From Adiantum capillus-veneris (Eukaryota; Streptophyta; Polypodiopsida; Polypodiales; Pteridaceae), in assembly GCA_014529385.2 (NCBI GenBank), contig CM043963.1, positions 95,310,412 to 95,374,411 of the forward strand: 64,000 nucleotides of DNA, given 5' to 3'. Positions 32,400-44,299 of the stretch are shown piece by piece. The translations under genes were made by a program, and so were the position numbers. Each line of letters begins with the position of its first letter. The stretch's first letter is position 1. The notes under the pieces are model-generated. The model was not told the DNA's origin and did not search any database. It saw only the letters and a list, made by a program, of their open reading frames with translations.

Positions 32400-33640
32400 T
32401 TTATTTTTTAATTTTTAGCTAAAATTAGTATAATTTGACTTAGATAAATATCTATACTACTTTTCTAACCTTGACATAATTATCAGGCCTTTTTATTATG
32501 TAATATAGCTCACATAAATAGCATGTAATCATATCACATGATTTACTAATTTCCCCCTTTATTTTTTAGCTAGAAGTAGTATGATTTGACTTGTATAAAT
32601 ATCTATACTACTTTTCTAACCTTGACATAATTATCACGATCTCATTATTATGCAATATAAATCATATAAATAGCATGTAATCATATCACATGTTTTATTA
32701 ATTTTCCCCTTTATTTCTCAGTTAGAATTAGTATAATTTGACTTAGATAAATATCTATACTACTTTTTCAACCTTGACGTAATTATCACGGCCTCTGTAT
32801 CCTGCAATATAACTCTGATAAATACCATGTGATCATATCACATGATTTACTAATTTTCCCCTTTAATTTACCCTCAAAAATAGTGTTTTCCTACTAACAT
32901 AATTAGATAAGATAGTTATCTATGATTAAGATAATTATCACAAGTTTCTTAAGATGTGATTTACCTCTGATAATTATCTCAAAGATTTTTAATTTAATTT
33001 ACTAATTTTTGCAATTAATTTTTCCTTAAAAGCAATGTTTTTCTACTAATATAATTAGTTAAACTAAATATCTACAATTAAGATAATTATTACAAGTTTC
33101 CTAAGATGTATTTTTCCTTGGATAATTATCTCAAAGCATTTTGGATTAGTTTGCTATTTTCCCTCTTTTATTTTCCGCTAAAAATAGTGTCTTCTGTTGA
33201 GATAATTAGTTAAACTAATTATCTGACATTAAGATAATTATCAAAAGTTTTATAAAATATGTTTTTCCTTTAATAATTATCTCAAAGAATTTTGGCTTAG
33301 TTTGTTATTTTTCCCTAAAAACAATGTAATTTGTTGAGATAATTAGTTAAACTAATTATCTAAGGTTAAGATAATTATCACATGTTCCATAAGATTTTTT
33401 TTCCTCTTATAATTATCTCAAAGCATTTTGGATTAGTTTTCTATTCTCCCCCTTTTATTTTCTCCTAAAAATAGTGTAATTCTACTGAGATAATTAGTTA
33501 AACTAATTATCTGAGGTAAAGATAATTTTCATGAGTTCTATAAGATGTGATTTACCTCTAAAACTTATCTCAAAGCATTTTGGATTAGTTTGATCATTTC
33601 CCCCTTACTTTTCTAAAAAAAAAAAGTGTAATTTTGATGA
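32400..33640. repeat. About 150-bp tandem repeats in the G2 LTR, with GATAATTATC palindromes
   Basis: Two kinds of AT-rich unit follow each other. The first recurs at about 32,438, 32,589 and 32,738 (GACTTAGATAAATATCTATAC). The second recurs at about 32,927, 33,078, 33,230, 33,367 and 33,518 (TTAAGATAATTATCA ... TGATAATTATCTCAAAG). Spacing is 137-152 bp in both. Most second-type units carry the 10-bp palindrome GATAATTATC. The same arrays occur in the other LTR at about 51,230-52,480. They lie upstream of the likely promoter on the minus strand, as U3 enhancer repeats would. Confidence 0.7.
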
Positions 33641-34328
33641 AATAATTATAAAAATTACTCAAAAAATTACAAGATAATTTTCCTAGCATAATGATAGTCT
33701 AACACAACTTTGATAATTATCTCATCTTAATATAAATTTAATTAGTATAATTATCATTAGTTTATGGTTAAAATGAGTAATTTCAATCCTAATATAATAT
33801 AATAATTAATTAGCTTAGTATCCCTAAGCTTGATCTCAATAATCAGTAGAGAATTTTGAGTTAGGAGAAAATTTTAGAGTATACATATGTTTAATCTTCA
33901 ATTAATTAAGAAAATTGTAAATAGGTTAACCTAGTTTTACTAATTAAAAAAGATTAGTGCTAATTATCGTTGAGTAACCAACTAGAGCTTTGCTCTCTAG
34001 TGATTTTTGCGTAGAGGTCCCTCTAGATGAGAGATAATGTACCAAGGTTCTGAGTCTGTTTGAAATTGTGAAGCAAGGGGTTCTATTTATAGGTTTGTGG
34101 CACTCACAAGCTCTCATAGGCTGAAAAAAGTTGTTGCTTGCAGCTCAAGCAGCCCCCAGGCTCAAGATGGCACCCCCTGCTACTAATTCTATCTTGGGCA
34201 AGTTCATTACTGCCCCACATAGCCCCCCCAGCTTTCAGAATCCATTTTTGCTATTTTTCCTGACTTTTAATGATTAAACTTGGAAATATCTACAATTTCT
34301 AGAACCATAGGATAAAAAGTCTTTAGCA

Positions 34329-34920
34329 ATCAAGTTCTGAAGCTTTGCAAACAAGCTTGAAGTCTTGAAGAAGGCAGCGCTAGGAGAATCAGGCAGCAGC
34401 CAGTTGCTAGCCAAAGCAGAACACCCGAGCCAAAGTAGAACGCCCACACACATTCTGCAGATGAGTTGGCCGAAGTGCGCGCACACACACTCCTTCCATC
34501 TCGACAGGCCCGTTCGACAAATCTATAGGCTCGTCAGATTCTACAGTCAACAAACGACTGAGAGGAGCTCCTGGGCAGCGCCTGCGGGCTTAGGGTTGTA
34601 AATAATCGTTGAAGCCTTAATAATCGGTATGTTTATGTTAATAATCGTGATGCCTTTTTGAAGAGTTAATAATTGCTATGGTTGTTGCTACCCTTTGGAT
34701 ACCTTAGCATTGAAAATAATCGTTATTTTTGCTTGTTACCCTCCCTTTAGATACCTTACCTTGGGAAATAAAGCCCTTTTGGAGCTCATGCCCTTGAATT
34801 CCCAAACGATTATTAACATTTTGTATATATAAAAAAAAGAGGTCACTTCTTGGTGGATAGGGCCTTTGGCCTCCAAGATCCTCAGCTTATCCTAGTGGTG
34901 TAAATCCAAGACACCTGCGA
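34329..34920 (+). other. 5' untranslated region of the LINE
   Basis: About 590 bp without a conserved frame. TAATAATCG-type words recur (34,608-34,735: AATAATCGTTGAAG, AATAATCGGTATG, AATAATCGTGATG, AATAATCGTTATT). This is where a LINE internal promoter would lie, but no specific element was recognised. Confidence 0.45.
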
Positions 34921-36710
34921 ATGGAACTCGACATGCTGGCCGTAAGTGAGGACATAGCCAAATTTTCACAGATGTTAGCGGCGAGGAAAACGCCCGAAAC
35001 GGAGCTAGCTGTGCCAATGGATGTAGGTGGTGGCTTGGTCTTGAGACCGATGCATGACACGGAAATGTCAGGCCCCAGATCGCCAAAGATTGCAGCCATG
35101 AAAGAGGTAAAAATTGTCTCGACTGAAAAAGTTCCCTTTGTGGAAACAGGAAAGAAAATGGACTCAGCGCAAGGGTTTAAATTCGAGGTGAAAACCATCA
35201 AAGACGAGGTTCCTCAGGGACCCATTTATGCGAATATAAATAAAGTGTCAAGTGCATCGGCTACTTGCAGGCTAGGTATATCGTTTGCTAGCATACTCAA
35301 GGGGCCTAACTCTAGGGATTTGGGAAAAGGCTCAGCAGAAGGGATGACAAGTGAAGGAGATATCAAGAACCTACAGAATGCAAAAGCTAGACTTCAACAA
35401 GAGCTCTTGGAAGTCAACAAAAAGATTGAGGCTGGCCCTAACAACAACAAAAGAACTTGCTGCCATTCAAAATTCAGTGGATTGGTAGAAGATGGGTTGG
35501 CAGATCGAGCCTTCTCTGCTTTAAAAAAGTCTTTGCCGCAACAGGTGGAGGTTTTCGAAGCTATTACGATAGCGATTCCACCAGCAATTATAAAAAACAG
35601 TTAGCCAGACAACCTAAGTTGACACTTATATTTGGGTTTAGTGGAAGAATCCCGAACAGGTTTGAGATGATCCAATGGCTTCAGGGCCCTCAAATTCTTG
35701 GTCATGGAGGAGCAGTTGAAAGTACTTCCTACCTAGCTAAAGGTTTTTGCTCAGTGAGGTTCAAAGAGACCTCCGATGTGGAAAAGATCCTTGACAAAGG
35801 GCCCCTAGTATTTAATAGGACTACAGTGTGTGTGGTGCCTTGGGAGCCAGTGTTCGACTCAGCTGAATCTTTGCAAGCGTTTCTTCCGGTCTGGGTTGAG
35901 TTTGTGGGACTGCCTAGCTGGCCGTGGAATAATCTCAGGATGCTTGCTAGCCAATTCGGCACTCCCTTATTTATAACTAGCAAGAGAGGGTTTGGCAGAA
36001 CCTCAAACAAGGTTTGTATTGGATGGGATGCATCTTGAATGCCACCTAAAAACATTGTTATCAATGTCGGAGTTGGGCTTGTTACCATTCCGCTTAACTT
36101 TGGAGCATGTTTTAAATGCAACAACTTTGGTCACTTCGCCAAGGATTGCCCTTTGAATTCTAATGGTACTGCAGCTCCGGCAGCACAGGCCCCCAACGTA
36201 ATGGAATCCCCGATGGGAGGGATTGAGAAGCAGGGAGACAATAACGAAGGGACAAATACATGGAAGGATGAAAGAGGGATGGTATGTGAGAAAATGGATA
36301 CGAAGATGTAGGAAAAGATTGTGGAGGAATCGATTCCCATTCAACGAGATCCTCAAGGTACAAGCAATAACAATAGGATCATTACTCCCGCTGCTACCCC
36401 CAAATTTATGACAGTGAAAACGGCGACGGCTGTCCAGATCCCTGATCTGAAAAGAGCTAAAAAAGTGAAGGCACTGGCAAGAGACTCCAAAGTGTTGCAA
36501 TTCGTCAGAACACTAGAGGTGAAAGGATCTAATTCATCCTCCACCCCTTCGAAAGGAGGGGGGTTCATTGTCCCTCTACACAATCCATTTGCAGCACTGC
36601 AAGAAAAGAAATCCTCTAACTTGGAACCCCCGGATTCTCTTGAGACCAAGGAGAAGGGGGGGGAGGGGAATGATTCGGATGCTGAAGAATTCGTTCCTCT
36701 ATCCCAATGA
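34921..36710 (+). pseudogene. LINE ORF1: DUF4283-like domain plus CCHC knuckle
   Basis: ORF1 proteins of plant LINEs bind the element RNA. The N-terminal part (MELDMLAVSEDIAKFSQML) is in one frame to about 35,445. A shift then leads to the second frame from 35,457. There KGFCSVRFKETSDVEKILDK and KGPLVFNRTTVCVVPWEPVF match the DUF4283 pattern. LPVWVEFVGLPSWPWN follows, then CFKCNNFGHFAKDCP, a CCHC knuckle (C-x2-C-x4-H-x4-C) at about 36,114-36,155. In-frame stops lie at 36,036-36,038 and 36,309-36,311. The frame resumes each time and ends at the TGA at 36,708-36,710, overlapping the ORF2 ATG. Confidence 0.8.
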
Positions 36711-37560
36711 ACCCTGTAGTAATGATGGAGTCTCTCACTATCCAATCTTGGAACGTAAAGGGGTTGAAAACCCGTAAGAAGAGTACCCTATTTTGGGAGG
36801 AAATAAAAAAGGATAAGACAGTCAACTTTTGGGCTATCCAAGAACACCACCTAGATGCCCATAGCAAGAGAAAGCAGGTGCTAGGAAAGAAACTGGTACT
36901 CTATGGAGAAGGAAATAACGGCTTCAGTGGCATCCTCAGCATTGTGGATAGAGAATTGGAGCCGAAGGTGGTTCTTAACCACCCATCTGGCAGAATCCTG
37001 GGGATTAGAATCAGATGGGAAGGGCATCCCCTCACCATTGTGAATGTGTACGGCCCTTGCAATGCAAAAGATAGAGCTAAAATATGGATGCATCTCAGAG
37101 ATACCTCTATTGAAGGGGAGTGGTTGTTGGTTGGCGACTTTCATATGGTAGAAAAGAGCAGGGATAGAACAGGATCCTCCAGTGTGTTGGCTAGCTCAGA
37201 AAGGTCTAAATGGCAAAGTTTGTGCAAAAAGTGGGCAATGATCAACTTATGGGAAGTTGGCCCATGGAACAGCACGCTTGGGTTCACCTACACGAGCCTT
37301 CAGTACGCCCGCACTGCCTCCAGAGTGGATAGATGCTATTGCTCGCACCAAGCTGACTGGATACCGACGTTGATGGAAATGAAGGTAGTCCCAACAACCA
37401 TCCTCTCGGATCACATTCCTCCGCACATACATTTTAATAAGAATAAAGAGCAGGAGCAGGCCCCAAGAGGTTAAAAAAAAATTGTTGGTAACAGGGGCAC
37501 ACCTATTCAAAGACCCTCTTTTCAGGAATCTAACCAAGAGAGCACTGGGTAATCTAAACT
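36707..37560 (+). pseudogene. LINE ORF2, endonuclease domain (5' part)
   Basis: ORF2 opens with ATG at 36,707 in an ATGA overlap with the ORF1 stop, suggesting reinitiation. The APE-type endonuclease that nicks target DNA is recognisable: SWNVKGL, FWAIQEHHL (catalytic Glu), VNVYGP, LLVGDFHMV (normally GDFN, here His for Asn), ASRVDRCY and SDHIPPHIHF near the end. The 255-codon frame stops at 37,474. In a shifted frame KKLLVTGAHLFKDPLFRNLT seems to continue the protein to about 37,560, after which the similarity is lost to the inserted block. Confidence 0.8.
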
Positions 37561-37749
37561 AGTATGGGGCACTTAGCTAATGGTTGAGTGTGAAGTGGTT
37601 GTGTAGGGTTAGATTTAATGTGAAATGTATATGTTCTTGCGATAGATTACATCTATAATTTATTTTTTGAATAAAATTTTCTAAAATCAACACTTTATAT
37701 TTATTAGAAGTATTTTGGTTGTGTATCTTTAGGGCATCTTTTAGAGTAC

Positions 37750-37787
<38 letters not shown>

Positions 37788-38007
37788 TTAGACTTGCAAA
37801 GTAATTGTATTTGAATTAATTATATTTGAAATTATGAATAATATAAGTAATTTTTTTAAAACACAATTTTATACATTTAAGGTTATAAATAATGAAGTAT
37901 GTGATTAGTGATATAGCCTTACCTCCATATTGTTTAGCTTTCAATCTGAAAAAGATTGAAAAAATTATTAATAGTTTCTTTTATATTAGTCTAGTAATTA
38001 TAGCCCC
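37561..38007. other. AT-rich segment before the Helitron remnant, with (AG)n
   Basis: Start of the block that splits the LINE. No reading frame of note. An (AG)16 tract lies at 37,753-37,784. CTAG at about 37,557, preceded by A, would fit a Helitron 3' end read from the minus strand (CTRR next to T), but no convincing GC-rich hairpin precedes it. Confidence 0.4.
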
Positions 38008-41000
38008 TTAAGTTTGATATAAAATAATTAAGCATACATCACTTATTGCAGGTAATTGCGCTATATGTCCAAATAAAGGTAGTTTTTTAGTGTTAAAGAT
38101 TTCTAACATAGATAAATTACAAGCTTCTAAAATTTGGAGTATAATTGTATGTAACATTTGTGACATCATCATTGAGAATTCATCAATTATAGTTACATCA
38201 AAAGATCTTATTTTAATTGAATGAATATCATTTGGTTCTAAATTAGAACGAAATAATTGATTTTTATTGGGTAAACAAAAATAATAATGTGAAGTACATG
38301 CTGATCGACTAAGTCTTGTAGTTGCTGCTCCTGTGGTTGCTGTAAGGAGGACTCCTATGTTTTTGTTTATACATTTAAATGTGATATATTGAATTAGAAA
38401 CGTTTTCCAAGATCCAGGTGTTCCATTTATTATGTGTAATACGTCCAATTTTTTGAAACTTTTATTGTATATTAGTTCTTTCTCTTTAGCCAAAGTTGTA
38501 TTTTCTATGCGTTTAAGCTCTTGGAGATGTAATATTGGATCATATTGATTATCTTCTATAGTTTTAATATTGGTATGTTTTTCTATAAAATCCTTTGATG
38601 TTAAATGTTCTTCTAAATTATGTATGGGACGCATTTGAAATATTTGATTCGTAATTTGTTGTTTAGATTCATTGATTAATAGATGTAATTGAGAATAATT
38701 TCCAACTAGATTCTCTATGTCTTCTTCATTCTTTATTATTTGTCGTATTTGACATTCTAAAAAGTAAGATTTTTCTATGTTGTTAATTGAGATTAATTCT
38801 TTCGCATTATGAAAAATGTATATGTTTTAATAGAATAGTAAAAAAAAAACCTTCCATTTGGTGGACAGGGTGAAAATTGGTATATCTTATTAACTGTTTA
38901 TACTCTTCTATTTCATTTCCAAATAAATCATGCATTTTACATATCTTCTTTGTTGTATGCTTGTGTATTTTTTTGATTCTATAATGGCGAAAGTATGCAT
39001 AAAATGTTAAGCTCTCCAATTCTAATGGTCTTGCTGTATATAAATCAATTGGATGTAGTATAGAGGTTTAAAAATTTTGTATATATTTTTGCCTTTTTTT
39101 AGGAGGTGAACAATCCATATAAGTTACCTTTTGTGTTTTTTTTAATGATTGGTATCTCTAAACACATCATGGATGCTTTGGTTGCTAATATTGGTTTTGT
39201 TAATACATAAGAAGATATTAGTTTGAGTTTTGTATCACCAATATTATTGAGTCCTAATATTTTTGATGTTTCTAAGTCAATATCTATTTTTCCTATAGGT
39301 TCTGTTTCAATGCATATTTTAGTAAGTAATATGATAATCCTGTATTGGTTACTTTTTGAATATCCATATGAGCTTTCCATAGTAATACTCCTGCATGATA
39401 AGGGACCACATTTCTGTGTTCTAATGTTGGTCTATAATAAAGCCATCATTGAGTTTGTTCATGAATAATTGGCTTAGGATTACTTTGGAAGTAGTATGGA
39501 TATCCATATTTGCATTTAAAATTTTTATTTCGTAATTCTAATCTACAAGATTCTCTACAATTATGTTTTTGTTTTTTGATACTAAGCTATGCAATTTATA
39601 TTCAATTGATGTTGGATCAAATTTATTTATTGTATGTAAATAAGGTATATGAGTATCTATCTTTAAAGATATTTGATCATAATCATTTGAATCTACCCAT
39701 AGCATTGTATGTGCATGTGGTGAACTTCTATTTTGTATCTCATATTGTATTCAATAGTGATTGATGGTACCTAATAATCCATTAGGAATAAATATGTATT
39801 TATTTAAAAATGTATGTAATCGTTTGTGAAAAATCATCATGCACTCAGCTGGACAATCCATCCAATTGAGTTTTAAGTCTATCTTTTGGATAATTTTGTC
39901 TATATCTTCTATTTCTACCCATCTACTAGAGGATAGCGTCACAATTTAGGGTTAAGAAGAAGTTAGGTAAACCTAATGACTCTACCATGCATAATAAATC
40001 CTTTAAATTCTTACGATACCATGACGGAGAGCCTGGAATTGAATAAGGGATATTGTGTTTTATGATATAACGTATGGTATATAGATCAGATGCATGTGGA
40101 TTTTCTAGTTTGAATTTATCTATATATGATTGTAGCATTGTTAAATTTGTTGAACTTGCTATTATCAGAGCTTGACGTAATTTGTACATCATCAATAAGT
40201 ACGTCTTGTATAAAGTGAATATTGAGAAGAATGAGAGTATTCTCATTTTTAGATATGTATGAAATTTTAAAGCTCCATCATGAGATCCATATCCTAATGG
40301 AAATAGGGCTTTCTCTATTGTAATATCTTCTAAATTAGATACTCCATATAGGTTAATGATTTTTTTGTTGTTTAATCTTTCATACATAACCCCACTATGA
40401 GATAACTTACCTATTTTGTATTGTGATTTTAGTTGTGTGTTGTTTACTTGATCTAAGATACCTAAATAATTTGTATTGTGTGCTACTATCATTAAGTCAT
40501 AAGGAGAAGATGATGCATGTTTGTTTAGTAAAGTAGTAATTGCATTAGAAGGAATTATATGAATTGCTAATTTTTTTTGTGGTTGTTCATATATAGTATA
40601 TAATTTTTTTACTAATGGATTATTTTTTACTAAAAAAGTAATAGTGTATTTATATTATGTGAGTTTTTGTTAGAATATTTAATAAGTCATTATTATTTTG
40701 ATAATAAAATAGAGGATTATCTAATAATGATCTTTGTTCTATATTATCTATGGCTATGGATGTTATCTTTTTATTGATATTTTAAGAGATATCTAAAGTA
40801 GATAGCATTTATACTTCATGTACATTCATTGTTAATATTTTTTATATATAAGTCGGGTGATAAGCTACCCACTATTTTCCTCTAATGTTGTTTTAAAAAC
40901 ATTTGGAGTAGTTATAAATTTCTATATTATCTTGTTTGCTGTTTTGAAATGATGTTAGATAGGGATTAGATAATTCATATCCTCATAAATAGGTATTTGT

Positions 41001-41245
41001 TTTTTCTATATATATTGAGTTTTGTTTTTCATACTTGAAAAATAAGTTTCCATAGTTTGAACACTATTTATATGATTTGATCGAGTTAGAAAAATATTTA
41101 TTCATGAATCAAAATCTAAATTAAAAATGTCAAAAGTTGGAAGTAAGTTTGTTTTTCTACGTAAATGTCTTATAATCTTGGTATGATTTTCTTTTTGTTT
41201 TAGTTTGGATGCTTTGTTTGTAGGTAATAGTTTATTTGTTTTCAT
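38008..41245 (-). pseudogene. Helitron Rep-helicase remnant
   Basis: Minus-strand coding region broken by many stops, beginning near the ATG at 41,245 (MKTNKLLPTNKASK). The Helitron N-terminal domain is clear at 39,926-40,492: IPGSPSWYRKNLKDLLCMVE, then SLGLPNFFLTLNCDAIL. The HUH nuclease motif reads SSPHAHTMLWV at 39,694-39,726, preceded by NWMDCPAECMMIFHKR. The Pif1-type helicase is at 38,008-38,634: Walker A GTPGSWKT (Trp in place of the usual Gly before Lys-Thr), TTGAATTRLSRSA, Walker B VTIIDEFSMM, and LFGHIAQLPA (normally GD). It stops there, without the C-terminal helicase motifs. Such proteins move Helitrons by rolling-circle transposition. The region is strikingly AT-rich compared with the surrounding LINE. 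Confidence 0.8.
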
Positions 41246-42664
41246 TTTCAATTACGTATTGTTTATTATTATTTTGTATATTTGATGACCTTACGATTTC
41301 ATATATTTATATCGATATGTATATTATTTCTATTGAGCTTAGACTAATATTCTAATTTGGGAAGAAAATCTTTTTGATCTTATTGTGGTTATCAAAATAT
41401 TAATATTAAAATCTATTTTCTTATAGGTGTTTAGAATATTCTTAAATATGGTATACCTTGTGTTATAGTCAAATGTTAAGTTGCTTTACAGATGTTGAAG
41501 AGCTTGTTGTGAACTAGCAAATGATAAAACTTAAGAAGTTAGAATAAGAGTTATATATAATTTTATGCTAATTACCAAAGAAATTATAATCATATTTTTT
41601 AATAATTTTTTTAATTATAAGAACATAACATGTCTATAAATGGAAGATGTTGGGGCTCAATTTTGATTTAGCACGCTTGGGTTTTTTGTGCAACTCTGAG
41701 TGAAGCAAGATTTTGAGGCAAGTCATTTGGGATTTGTGCATTGCAATGAAAAGGAAACAAAAGAAGTATCCGATTAGTTGGAGTGATTAGTTAGGGTAAT
41801 CTAAGATGAGGAGAAAGCTGAAGTATCGGATCAGTTGGAGTGATTAGTTAGGGTAATCTAAGATGAGGAGAAAGATGGACTCAACAGCCTGCACTATGAA
41901 GGGCCTTCAAAACAAGGTGAAGTCAGATAAAGTTGTCTGCATCGTGATCATCCTATATGAAGTAGGGAAACCAAACTGAGCAGTTTGTGTTGTGAATAAT
42001 CTTTGAGAAAAGGAAAGGTCAGACCAATGTAGAAGATACTGCATACTGCGCTGCAACAATCACAAGAGACCGAACGGACCACCATGAGATGGTGTCCTGG
42101 TAGAAGGTAACTTCATCTTCTATGAAACGTAGTTGTCCAAAACCAGAGCCCCCCAAAAAACGTTATGGGTAGATGAAAATGCTAATGGAAGAGGGGCATT
42201 TCCAATGAGCACTCTCACAATTGCTTCCACCCCCTCTCACTCTCCGTCTCCCTCTCCTTGCATTTGTAAATGCCTAGCTAACAGTTGGTGCATCCCACTT
42301 ATCACATAAACAACACAACCACGCATCCATAGCTACAATGCAACGTGCATGAAGGCCACGTGAGCAATGCCGAGTTGGTGCCTTGTTAACGATTTCTTTG
42401 TTTGGCAAGACTCCAATTGAAAAAGGAAGAGACGGTGAGCTTATAAGATTTTGAATGAATTGTGTACTCCATCTACCGCTACGCATAGAGATGCAATGTA
42501 GTAGCAAGCAATGGGGCTCGAATTAATAGAAATCAAAGAAATATTACCTTGTTATTTTCACCTAAAGCGCATTGAGCGGTGGGCAAGCTCAATCATTTTA
42601 TGCTGAATGCATTTGTACTTAATGCTATAGCTACAAAGAATCATCTTTGCAGTATACGTTCACA
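41246..42664. other. Non-coding part of the block inside the LINE
   Basis: No convincing gene. A 57-bp direct duplication occupies 41,764-41,820 and 41,821-41,877 (AAGTATC.GAT.AGTTGGAG...). About 60 bp at 42,064-42,125 (GACCACCATGAGATGGTGTC) recur beyond the foldback element at 44,136-44,200, so both stretches belong to one larger sequence family that the foldback element may have split. Confidence 0.5.
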
Positions 42665-43900
42665 CCCGGGCCCATTAGAAAATTTCGTAGGTCATTTGGA
42701 GGGCCTTGTAAGAAATTGTACTTCTCTCTCTAGAAACTTTTTATAAAATGCACTTACACCTTGTGAGTACGTCCAAAAGGACAACCAGACACTCTAAAAA
42801 GTAGATTTATATTTCCAATCGTCCTTGAAAACGGTCACTTTTTTATTTAATGCGAGCGTTTTTTTCAGGAGGCAGGTGTGGCGCATTCAATGCAGCTTAC
42901 GTCATCACTAAAAGTTGAAAAGTCACAAACTGTCAAATAGTGATAGATTTTGAGTCTTTTGACACCACCAATGCGTCCGGAACGCCAAAATACCCTAAAA
43001 ACGAATGTCTACTTGCCTCATTCCGACAACTGGAGAGGCAAAAAATGTCAAAAAACCCCAAAAAATGGGCCTTTTACTTAAGGCGCGCGAGGAGGCATTT
43101 CTAAATGCTAGAATGCCCCTCTGCGCGCCGTTAGTACAAAACTCCTTTTAGTGATTTTTGGACATTTATCTTTCCAGAAAGCCCCTTTTTAGAGGTTTTT
43201 GGACATTTTCCTCTCAAAAAGCTCCCTAAAAAGAGGAAAAAGGGGCTTTTTACTAATGGCGCGCGAGGAGGCATTCCAAAATTCTAGAATGCCCCTCTGC
43301 GCGTCGTTAGTACAAATCTCCTTTTAGTGGTTTTTGGACACTTATCTTTCCAGAAAGCCCCTTTTTAGAGGTTTTTGGACATTTTCCTCTCAAAAAGCTC
43401 CCTTAAAAGAGGAAAAAGGGGCTTTTTACTAACGGCGTGCGAGGAGGCATTACAAAATTTTGGAATGGCCCCTCGCGCGCCATTAGTAAAATGTTCCTTT
43501 AGGGCTTTTTGACATTTTTTTGCCTCTTTGGATGTCTGAGCGAGGCAATTGGACATTCATTTCTATGAGATATGTGCGTTCCGGACGCATTGACAATATC
43601 AAAAGTTTCAAAATCTTCCACCACTTGATAGTTTTGTGACTTTTTGAGTTCTAGTGATGACGTAGCCCGTATCAAATGCACCGTATCTACCTTCTGAAAA
43701 AGGTGCTCGCATTAAATGAAAGAGAGTGCTCGTCTTCAAGGACCACTAGATTATTAAATGAGGAGAGGGACACCTTTTATATTTTTGTTAATATCAATCT
43801 ATTTTTCTACGTAACGTAGGCTCTTCTCTCATTGGAGGAGCTTATTTTCCTCTCTCTTCCAAAAGGCCCTCCAAAAGACCTCCGAAATCTCCTAATGCCT
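42665..43900. mobile_element. Foldback element with long inverted arms and hairpin-forming core repeats
   Basis: The left arm (about 42,665-43,080) and the reversed right arm (about 43,900-43,490) match over some 400 bp. Matching pieces include CATTAGAAAATTTCGTAGGT, TTTGGAGGGCCTT, TTTAATGCGAGC, ACGTCATCACTA, AAAGTCACAAA and CAATGCGTCCGGAACGC. Between them is a tandem unit of about 176 bp, nearly twice (43,081-43,256 and 43,257-43,432), with a partial third. Each unit contains its own inverted repeat (GGCGCGCGAGGAGGCATT against AATGCCCCTCTGCGCGCC). No transposase frame is present. The structure fits a foldback or MULE-like non-autonomous element. No target duplication was recognised, so the ends are approximate. 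Confidence 0.7.
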
Positions 43901-44299
43901 CAATTCAATCAAATGCGGGTAAACTCTCCAAGAGATTCCAAGCAATGAACTTGTCTAAGAAGAGATCAAAGATCCTATCCCTAATTCCATGTAGATGCTC
44001 GTGTAAGCAATTGATCAACGTGTCAAGGTCAAGTGGTAAGTGTCTGTCCACCCAAGATGGTGTTTTCTCTGGGAATGTTGGGATCCCATATGCCATGAGA
44101 ATGGCCATATCTCATGTGTACTACAACAGTCCTGAGAGACCATACAAACCACCACGAGATGGTGTCCTAGTAGGAGATAACTTCATCCTTTGTGAAAAAC
44201 ACAAGCCAAAAGGCTATTGTGGACCCAAAAACACAACTGCGAGGATATAGAAATGTTGCTATTCATCAATTTCTAGCGTGCTCGTATGCTCCCAGTAGG
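43901..44299. other. Last part of the block inside the LINE
   Basis: A 101-codon plus frame (43,945-44,250, containing CRCSCKQLINVSRSSGKCLS and RPYKPPRDGVLVGDNFIL) and a 67-codon minus frame overlap here. Neither was recognised. The segment around 44,136-44,200 repeats 42,064-42,125. Resumption of LINE sequence lies somewhere near 44,260-44,390. Confidence 0.35.

Larger units (their letters stand above)
30576..34328 (-). repeat. 3' LTR of G2, distal part
   Basis: Matches 49,956-53,151 except that 31,474-32,028 is absent from the other LTR. It ends CTCACA on the minus strand at 30,576. The match breaks at 34,328 after AGTCTTTAGCA, where the LINE starts. The remaining part of this LTR is at 47,176-47,440. 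It contains the tandem-repeat arrays described separately. Confidence 0.85.

Noticed and set aside
35729-37144. Long minus-strand frames over LINE ORF1 and ORF2
   Set aside because: They lie opposite clear LINE protein sequence and show no motifs of their own.
37550-37560. Exact Helitron 3' terminus at CTAG near 37,557
   Set aside because: A, then YYAG in the right orientation, is a weak signal and no GC-rich hairpin precedes it; kept only as a candidate.
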